Origin: Serpula lacrymans var. lacrymans S7.9
Lineage: Eukaryota; Basidiomycota; Agaricomycetes; Boletales; Serpulaceae
Assembly (NCBI RefSeq): GCF_000218685.1
Contig: NW_006763296.1
Coordinates: forward strand, 2,128,907 to 2,192,906
Reading direction: 5' to 3'
Length of the DNA stretch: 64,000 bases
Shown piece after piece: positions 56,649-64,000 of this stretch. The notes under the pieces are model-generated. The model was not told the DNA's origin, did no database searches, and saw nothing but the letters and a program-made list of their open reading frames with translations. A program made the position numbers and the translations under genes. Numbering within the stretch: the first letter of the stretch is position 1; every line of letters begins with the position of its first letter.

Positions 56649-59062
56649 CTACTGAGCTGTCATTTCTGTAACGCTGTGCCAAAACCTGTAATGAACTCGT
56701 GAGTATGATATGCTCAATGAAGAGTTTTCACGGAAGAACGTACGCGCAACGCTCGAGTAATGCGGGGTCAGAATGGAATGGAACCACGAGCGGCACACCT
56801 GCTTCGGTCTCATTGAAGAGCACCTCAGTCTCGCCAATGTAGTACTCGTCCCAATAGGGCGTAATGTTTGTAGGATCGAATTTGGCATTAACGTTGAGAG
56901 ACATGACGAAAGACATAAAAGATTCCGAGAACGCGCCAATGAACTGTGTATTGTTGTATGGCGGAGCAGGGCTTATAGAAGCAAAAGAAGTTTGAGGGGT
57001 TGTCGTAATAATTGTTTGTTTAACTCACTTGTTGAAATAGTAAGCAATATCGTTGCCGTGGTACCCAGGTGGAATTGCAAACAAACCCTAAAATCATGGT
57101 CAATTATCCAGGTGGCCAAAAGGTAGTACAAGTGGATCCGACCTTGTATGATCGTCCAGCAAATGTTTGGAGAAGGAAATAAGTAGGGCAAACGATTATA
57201 GCTTAAATACAAGTTCAGCGTTCAAGTCTAAGCATCAATATCAATATACGTACAATCCCCATAGACACCGAACGCCTGCTCTAATGCAGTACCAGTGTTA
57301 TTATACATGTATGCCGCTTCTTGGACTTGCAGGGGAGTCATATCGGGGAATAGATTGGACACGTATTCGGTGACGCTCAATGATTCATTGAGGTTGACAA
57401 AACTGTTCCCTTCGTGAGAGTTAACCACGGACAACAACATCTCCTAAGATACATTGAGCGCACAACCTCGACTGTTAGGTGAGAATGACCCTACGCCATT
57501 GGTGAGTCCTTTGGCCAACGTGACACTTGGCCGCTCGACAATGAAAGTACCATCGACTACGGGAACGAAAATATAGGTTCCGTAGAAAGCATTCTCAGCG
57601 AGATTGTAGTTGACCGTCTCCAATGTAGTAGCATTCACGGTCCGCAGGCAGGCTAGTGTATCAGTGCTCGACGAACAACTACAAATGCTAAATTAGCTTC
57701 ATGTATCATAGTTTCGCGACAAACATAAGATACACACCCAGCGTAAGACACTACTTCATTATACAACATCTGGAGTAAAATTATCATTTCTGAGTGAGTG
57801 AGCACGTGAAATCAGAATGCTTACAGTAGGAATGCGATCATTATAGTAGTACTGCGAGGGCATGAAAGTTGAACTAGTCATGGCTGCCCGGAACAATGGT
57901 GGTTGAGTGTTTCCTTGGTTGGCAACGATGTGTTGATAGACAGATCCCGCTCCTTTATCACAAAGTCAAGAGCACCACGCATTGGCATCGAGGGTATACA
58001 TACCAGCAGACTCTCCCCATATTGTTACTTGAGCCGGATCGCCACCGAACGTCGCAATCTACAATGTAACACGACCAGTGTGAGACATACAAGCTTCATT
58101 CTGATGAAATACGTACGTATTTTTGTACCCATTGAAGAGCATAGTTTTGATCCACTGAGTAAATGCATCAAGAACAAGAGCAGAGTCCATTTGTACTGGA
58201 TAACGTACGTAAGCCAGCGTTCAAAGCACCTCCTGCTTTCACTTCATCGCTAGAAAGGAAACCTGGTATAAAAAAAACTATGAATCGCAGGAACTTAGAT
58301 GAATAACCAAGGTACGAACGTACCGAAGGCACCCAGGCGATATTGTATAACTATCGCAATGACACCGTTATGCGAGTTCATAACGAGGTCAGCACCGTCG
58401 TACTGAGCAGCGTATCCAGCTTCATATCTGGTAAATATGTTAGCAAAGAATTACGTCCCTGGAACTAAGTACACACCCTCCACCATGTATCCATAAAACC
58501 ACTGGAAGGCCACCTGATGCTAGAGGTTCCGCTGGTAGACTTCCTGGGACAAAGACACTGATGATGGATTCCTATTAGACACAGCTATATATAAAGCACT
58601 GAGACTGATTTACTTCAAAAACAAACAATCCTCAGAGGCAGACGGGATCGTTGTGTCGCGCTTGTTGTATCCATAAAGGGAGAAAGGGCTCATGGAAGCA
58701 TTTCCATAGTTTGTCTGGTAACACATGTCCGGATTGGTAGTGGCCTGCTGAACACCAGTTTCATTGAGGGGAGGTTGAGGAGCCTGAAAACGTAATTCGC
58801 CTGTAGGTTGACGTTAATATCGACCTTCTACTGAATCCAATAAAGAAAACTCGCCGAGAGGTGGTGCGGCATAACGAAGGGCTAGGAAACTCGTGATATT
58901 GGTGGTGTAATCAAGTGCACCCTGGTACTGTGCATAACCAAGGTTAACAATGGGTGCACTAGCATTACCCGCCAGAGCGCCAACTGATGAGGCCACACCG
59001 TGTATTGCAAGAAGCAATAAAGACAGCACCGAAGGGATAATTGGTTTCGTGGAAGACACCAT
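56649..59062 (-). CDS. secreted type-B carboxylesterase/lipase, copy C
   Basis: Third tandem copy. Start at the Met of MVSSTKPIIPSVLSLLLLAI, which gives a good signal peptide; the frame opens 24 codons earlier (59134) but that stretch is polar. Then PIVNLGYAQYQGALD, ITSFLALRYAAPPLG, LRFQAPQPPLNETGVQQA, SEDCLFLK, LPVVLWIHGGG, FGGDPAQVTIWGESAGAGS, TYIFVPVVDGTFIVERPS, IPPGYHGNDIAYYFN and FDPTNITPYWDEYY. It ends HSVTEMTAQ. All catalytic elements are present. Multiple N-glycosylation sequons (NASAP, NETG, NNT) fit a secreted enzyme. Confidence 0.88.
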
Positions 59063-59420
59063 GGTTTTTGCCTCTGAGAAACTCGCACGTGGGGAGTTCG
59101 GATGGGAGACTGACGCGTACAGAATCCTGCTCAATAGTTTCTATCATTTTATAGGAGAATCTCACTCACCTCCGCCCCGCTATCGTGGGTCTCGCATAAA
59201 CTAACGCGTTTTATTTATGCTTCGGTAGTATAGAGAGTAATGTGGATGTCGATGGGACCTCAAAGTTCGTCCCACAAAGTTCATCAACGCATTGCACATT
59301 TCAGTCTCATGGCTGATATGCTTTTCCACGTTACTTCAGCGGTTAGCTAATGATGGGAATATCGATCCTATAATAATGGCCTGGTGTGAGTAGAAGAGCA
59401 TGATACTTGAAGCATATCTC
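59063..59420. promoter_or_regulatory. upstream region of carboxylesterase C
   Basis: A TATA-like TTTTATTTATGC at about 59210, followed outward by TTCGGTAGTATAG, GTGGATGTCGATGGG, GATATGCTTTTCCACG, and GGGAATATCGATCCTATAATA, in the same order as upstream of copy B. Conservation in both copies points to shared control or simply to duplication age. Confidence 0.5.
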
Positions 59421-61758
59421 ACTCACCTATATTCGTTCAAAATCGCTTAGTTTGAACCACCACCAAAATGAGCATTCCGAATTTCTCAGAGCTTATTGTG
59501 CCGATGCGTTGCAATAATCGTTCGTCCAGCACCGAAAATTGGTGAAAATAACCCAAAACAAAGCAAGAGGTACGAGTACAAGAACAAAAAAAATGCCATT
59601 ATTTTACACTTGTCAAGCGCTTTTGTACGTCGCCCTAATTTTTCGACATAAAAATATGTACCCCTATAGAACAAATGAAGAACATGAATCTCATACGACA
59701 CATATTTCGAGGAGATGAGCCCGAGGGGATGCGATCATTCATATTGGCTACACATTGACCTCACCAAATCACTGCCCTGAAGGGCGATTTGAGAGGCTTC
59801 GATAGAGCCGAGCAATATAGCTGGTACAATGCAATCATAAGCAGTACAAGACCGCCCAATGGGACAAAATTCGGATTGTAACACGAGTCTCACCCAGGAA
59901 CTTGGATTGCACATCAAACTGACACGAGCAGCGACAACCCGCACGATGATACGGGGTTTAACTCCTAGACAAGTCGACAGTGAGTCCAATTCATTCAGCA
60001 ATAGATCAACACGGCGATGAAGATCAGCCTGCAATTCGGGGACATGAGAATACTTGCGGTTCAACAAGTCACAAAAAGAAAAGTCCACGAACAAGAAACC
60101 TTTTATATGTGGCACTGTACAGTCGTTTTCTCGGCAATATCCGACCTTTTTTTCAAAGACCGCTCTCATCGAAAGGTTGAGAACGCAAGAAAACATGGTA
60201 AAAACTAACTGGAAGGAAAGTAAGATCAATGGTTCGTGGATTCAAGGTACATTAGGTCACTTGTAATACAACAAAAAAAGCGGAGACATTCAGAATAAGC
60301 CACATTTGGAATTGCGCCCTTTTGCTCAATGACTGGGAGTAGCGTACAGATTTCCACCCGCCATCACTACCTCAGCCTGCCAATCATTCACATCTGCAGA
60401 GGAAATATGGACCAATCGAAGACTCCGAACATTTTTCCCTCTCCCACTCCCGATGGGGAATCCTTTGTAGATGATTTGTGGCCTGCCCGAGTTCATTTTC
60501 TGGACATTGCCGTTAGTAATTAAAGCACGTTCGAAATGCCTGACATATTGGCGACTTGCTTTGAAATTTTCGTAGGAAGCAAGACAACTTTCTTAAGCGA
60601 GTCTCTGTTGGCGAACCGTTTTAGATGGGTTTTACAGCCAGGCCACTAAAAATGAGTAGCACTCAGCACTCGACTCGGCAGGTAACCAGAAAAGACACGA
60701 TTTAATAACACACCATGATAAAAAAATTACTGCAGTTAAACCTGAGGTCACTGACTACCGAGTCGTCCGAACCGATAACGTGCTTACCGTATTGTAAAAC
60801 CTCGGATATGGAGACTCCTTCGCAGCCATGGATCGGAGCTTGCAGATCTAAATGACCATCGGAGAGCCCGTTATGATAGACCTATAAAATAACTGCGGGA
60901 TCTTGAGTTTGATTGCTTGACCGTGCTAATAGTCGCTCTGAAACTTTTGGTGAATTCAGAAATGAAGTTTATGGTAATCTCTGTGGAAGTATTTGACTTG
61001 CCTGGCGGGATGCCTCTCGTCCTTGAAGTTGGTAGATGTAAGTAGATATGTCAGCCGGATAGGGAACTGGGAGTAGGCCTGGCTGTTTGTCCTAACGTTA
61101 GCGGAAATATATAGATATCGGTAGAAGGAATCTGCCTCGATGTATGTTGTTCCGGTGGTCATTTGAAGGCGTGCGGGGATCACAGTCCTGGCTTGGTTCG
61201 CACGTGCAGGATGATAAGCCGTGATTTAAAGATAAGATAGGACGAGTAAGATTCGATGTCAGGAGGTGCTTACTTTGAGATAGAAATGATTTTTAGGAAA
61301 GCTGAGGGTTTTCTGCAGACCTTCATCGCAAAAGCCCCTCACTGTTTTTCGCCAATGTCATAGAGAGACCAATGACTGCTGTACAAAGTAGTGAATAAAA
61401 TGGACTATGGTCAAAAGAGCCATGACAGTCTTCCAACTTTCAAGATATGCAAAAATCACCAAAGTAACGTGATCATTATCTAAAGTTGGTAGTATGGCAC
61501 TTGCCCTTGCCTTTGCTAAGGCCTTTCACGTAGTTCAAGAATCCTGCAAGTGGAGTGGGAGATGAGCCGTGAATGTGCTTTGCTACTATAAATGCAACAA
61601 CGTAATATTGGCTCAATAGTGGAAGTGGCATGGATCTTGTAAGCAAAACCAGCCACATATGTTATCTCGAGAAACCCAAGTTACGGTCCTACAATAGTAT
61701 GACGCATGAGCAAAGCGACTTGGGTGAGTGTAAAACCTGAAACACACCTATTGTGCAA
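59421..61758. other. gene-free stretch of 2.3 kb
   Basis: Only short unassigned frames, the longest 164 codons on the minus strand (60229-59735) starting MILLSFQLVFTMFSCVL, with no recognised content. A 60-codon minus-strand frame (61658-61476) contains PLAGFLNYVKGLSKGKGK, which looks protein-like but stands alone. No repeats or RNA genes recognised. Confidence 0.35.
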
Positions 61759-62154
61759 CTACGACTCCCAAGGTAATTCTGCTAGCTTTGTCGTTCGCAC
61801 CACATAACCTCTGGGTGGCCTCCTCTCTAGCCTCTGTTCTGACTGCGTACGGACCATATGTGCTGGCACATTTTCCACTTCGACCAACTCCTTGACCTTC
61901 AATATCTTTCCGGCAACCTCCGGACAATGTCGATGGTATACGGTCTGCATCCGTCGATGTATGCCCAGCGAAACCAGCGTTTCCTTCTTTTTCTCCCCTA
62001 AAGCAATCGCTGAACGACGAAGAGTGATCTTGAAATGGGTACTTGGGTCGGGTTTGGTGGTTGATTTAGCTTTTGGCGTTGCAGTCGCTAGAGTCCGCGA
62101 GAGACACGTTGAAAAAATAGGCTTGTAAGCCCTTCCCAATACTAGAGTAGCCAT
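61759..62154 (-). CDS. MRPL33: mitochondrial large-subunit ribosomal protein uL30m
   Basis: 131 residues, single exon. Uncleaved or short presequence (MATLVLGRAYKPIFSTCLSR), then the L30 fold: FKITLRRSAIALGEKKKETL, VSLGIHRRMQTVYHRH, and VAGKILKVKELVEVENV. It binds 21S rRNA in the mitoribosome. The pattern of RS-[AI]-G then LGIHRR-type, then ILKVKELV is characteristic of uL30 across bacteria and mitochondria. It runs divergently from the methylesterase gene, with 159 bp between the two ATGs. Confidence 0.9.
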   Translation of the reverse strand: MATLVLGRAYKPIFSTCLSRTLATATPKAKSTTKPDPSTHFKITLRRSAIALGEKKKETLVSLGIHRRMQTVYHRHCPEVAGKILKVKELVEVENVPAHMVRTQSEQRLERRPPRGYVVRTTKLAELPWES

Positions 62155-62313
62155 ATTGTAAAGAATTGAGACTGCTTTCCGTTGGTGGTGCCCGTCCGCA
62201 AGACGTTTGCCCAGTAATGCACTAGACGGTGTAAGATTTTAACTGAGACTCCGCGCGAGAACATAATGTGGCCCTTCCCTAGGGTTAGGATTTATGTACT
62301 CTTTTCTCCTGCC
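62155..62313. promoter_or_regulatory. bidirectional promoter of uL30m and the methylesterase
   Basis: 159 bp separate two divergent start codons, so both promoters must lie here. No TATA box is evident; the region has GCCCAGTAATGC and CCGCGCGAGAAC. Confidence 0.5.
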
Positions 62314-63847
62314 ATGTCTGACTTGTACCGTTCAGCAATCAGCGCTCGTATAGCAAAGCTGCCATCTCTTCCTCCCAGCGACGAGGACGATGAGCAAGAT
62401 GAGGCTACAAATATAATAGGTCTTCTGCCAACTGGCATGGGGCCACCTGCATTGCGAGTTCATTCATCAAGGCGTTCTACACTACTAATCATTCGCTTAT
62501 ACCATTCACTCAAGGCCAGCGCACACCGCACGGCGAAATAAATCAAAAAAGACTCCAAATGCTGCGTTCTCGCCGATATCTGCATCTGAGTTCTTCACCG
62601 AAGCCATACAGGTGTCTGTGCCTTCCGCAAATCTCGATATTCGCGTGTATCACACACCTCCAAAGTTGGCATCAGGGACTTTGATGGTTTGCCACCACGG
62701 TGCAGGATATTCAGGACTCACTTTTGCTTGCTTTGCGAAAGAGGTATCGGATATGACCAAGGGCGAACTAGGGATCCTATCTCTAGATGCGCGACGCCAT
62801 GGTAAACCTTCATCGTATGCGATCTACGTATATGTACTAACTGTCTCACAGGAAAAACTACATCAACTGCTCCAGATGAGGATCTTTCGATAGATGTCCT
62901 TACAGCCGATCTGCTCGGTCTTCTTAGAACTCTTTACCCCGATCCTGCATCTGCTCCTACATTTCTAGTGAGCTCCCTCAGATTAAGTGATCACTAGTGG
63001 GCCTGATCCCCGACTAGTTACTTGGCCATAGTATGGGAGGTTCTGTTGTAGTCAGGACGTGCCCTATGTTGCTCGAGCTAAAGTACAAAGTGGCGGGTGT
63101 CGCTGTGTTGGACGTGGTAGAGGGTGAGTTTCAATGTACATCAATAAACGCAATACCGTGAACCAAACGTTGTCATATAGGTTCCGCAGTTGAGGCCCTT
63201 CCTCATATGCACAGTCTCCTCAATTCTAGGCCAGATGGATTTGATAGTTTAGAAGAAGCTGTAGAATGGCAGTGAGTATTTTGCTTTACAATACCACCCT
63301 AGATGAGATTTTTATACTACCGCCAGCGTCAACACGAATCTAATCCGCAATCCGAACTCGGCTAGGGTGTCTATCCCTGCCGTGTTTGTGCCATCGTCAT
63401 CAGACTCTTCTCTTGTACCTGCTTATCAGTGGCGGACACCTTTACGCTCGACTGCATCTTACTGGTCGAGTGAGCATCGCCCATATTTTTAAACTTGTTG
63501 AGAGAGAGTCTGACTTAGCCGTCCCAGGTTGGTTCACTGGGTTGTCGAACAAGTTCCTTGCTGCAAAAGCTGCTCGCATTCTTATACTAGCTGGAACCGA
63601 TAGGCTTGATAAAGAACTGATGATTGGACAGATGCAAGGCAAGTTCCAAATGGAAGTTTTGGCCAATGTTGGACACATGCTACATGAGGTTCATGTTTCG
63701 TTAACTCTATCATTTTACAATTCTGATATGCCATGTCGTCCACAGGATGATCCTACTAGGCTAGCTGAAATACTCGTCGAGTTCTGGAAAAGAAATGACA
63801 GAGTCATCATCGGCGTGAAGAACATCAAGAAGGTTGGTGAGAATTGA
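62314..63847 (+). CDS. PPE1: protein phosphatase methylesterase 1
   Basis: Alpha/beta-hydrolase that removes the methyl ester from the C-terminal Leu of the PP2A catalytic subunit. N-terminus MSDLYRSAISARIAKLPSLP with an acidic DEDDEQDE. First intron 62474-62519 (branch-like CTACTAAT), leading to NKSKKTPNAAFSPISASEFF. Then VYHTPPKLASGTLMVCHHGA (oxyanion region), GILSLDARRHG, PTFLLLGHSMGGSVVVRT (nucleophile Ser), VAGVAVLDVVEGSAVEAL (catalytic Asp), GTDRLDKELMIGQMQGKFQM, and VGHMLHEDDPTRLAEI (catalytic His). About eight exons; exon ends include 62801 and the donor after SYWS, whose acceptor is in a GAGAGAG run, so that junction is less certain. The last exon ends near KNIKKVGEN. The first intron's donor (GTTCTA) is weak. 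Confidence 0.9.
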
Positions 63848-64000
63848 GCGGTACGATAGAAGCAGTTTGGTCTGGTGTAGCATAAACAGAATGTAAAACT
63901 AGCAACAGTGTAATCTAATTCGTTTTCTCCTCTACACGTTTTTCGTCTTCTTCCCTCCCTGTACGCACGGGCAATCCTGCGAATTTGTTCCTCAGGGCTT
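63848..64000. other. 3' flank of the methylesterase gene
   Basis: No gene seen. A TCTTCTTCCCTCCCTG tract near 63945 could be the start of a neighbouring gene cut by the window end. Confidence 0.3.

Noticed and set aside
59735..60229. 164-codon minus-strand frame as a real gene
   Set aside because: It has no recognised domain, no flanking introns, and odd composition; it may be a relic but support is too thin.
61476..61658. 60-codon frame considered as a mating pheromone or small secreted peptide
   Set aside because: No C-terminal CaaX box and no signal peptide pattern; isolated from any mating-type gene.

Overview
The window looks like nuclear DNA of an agaricomycete (mushroom-type) basidiomycete. 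The genes are broken by many short (about 45-65 nt) GT-AG introns. The gene families are those expected in such genomes: a NACHT/STAND remnant, an F-box protein, fungal DUF4436 membrane proteins, secreted type-B carboxylesterases, and fungal mitochondrial and housekeeping proteins. The transposable elements are Helitron, Ty1/copia, Ty3 chromovirus and RecQ-helicase sequences. The species cannot be named from sequence alone.

Layout. About 1-22,500 is a transposon island. From left to right it holds: a decayed Helitron-type PIF1 helicase (448-1767); a roughly 820-bp Harbinger-like MITE containing a second long palindrome (2199-3016); a solo copia LTR (4708-4897); a broken Ty1/copia element on the minus strand (7382-14216), interrupted by an LTR-like insertion of about 1.8 kb and carrying a tRNA-like sequence; a young Ty3/gypsy chromovirus on the minus strand (14384-21224; 374-bp LTRs, 3 differences, GTAAT target duplication), inserted into what looks like an older LTR; and a small element with 235-240-bp inverted repeats and a 10-bp target duplication that carries a RecQ-helicase fragment (21681-22455), which resembles a Pack-MULE.

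From about 23,300 to the end the DNA is gene-rich. In order: F-box protein (-), NACHT remnant (-), mitochondrial aspartate aminotransferase (-), a coiled-coil protein weakly resembling Ecm11 (+), a single-pass membrane protein with a Ser/Thr-rich ectodomain (+), a coiled-coil protein with a 7-residue repeat (+), a broken APH-family kinase (-), two tandem DUF4436 membrane proteins (+), an MFS transporter (+), three tandem secreted carboxylesterases (-), mitochondrial ribosomal protein uL30m (-), and protein phosphatase methylesterase 1 (+).

Relations between genes. Two divergent pairs share intergenic promoters: the aminotransferase with the Ecm11-like gene, and uL30m with the methylesterase. 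Two families grew by local tandem duplication: DUF4436 (two copies sharing the same introns, including 8-nt and 12-nt exons) and the carboxylesterases (three copies with similar upstream regions). The most interesting points are the Pack-MULE-like element, the two LTR elements that both appear to use priming other than a tRNA 3' end (self-priming in the chromovirus, an initiator-Met half-tRNA site in copia), and the DUF4436 tandem with conserved microexons and a duplication scar. I saw no clearly new defence or metabolic system.
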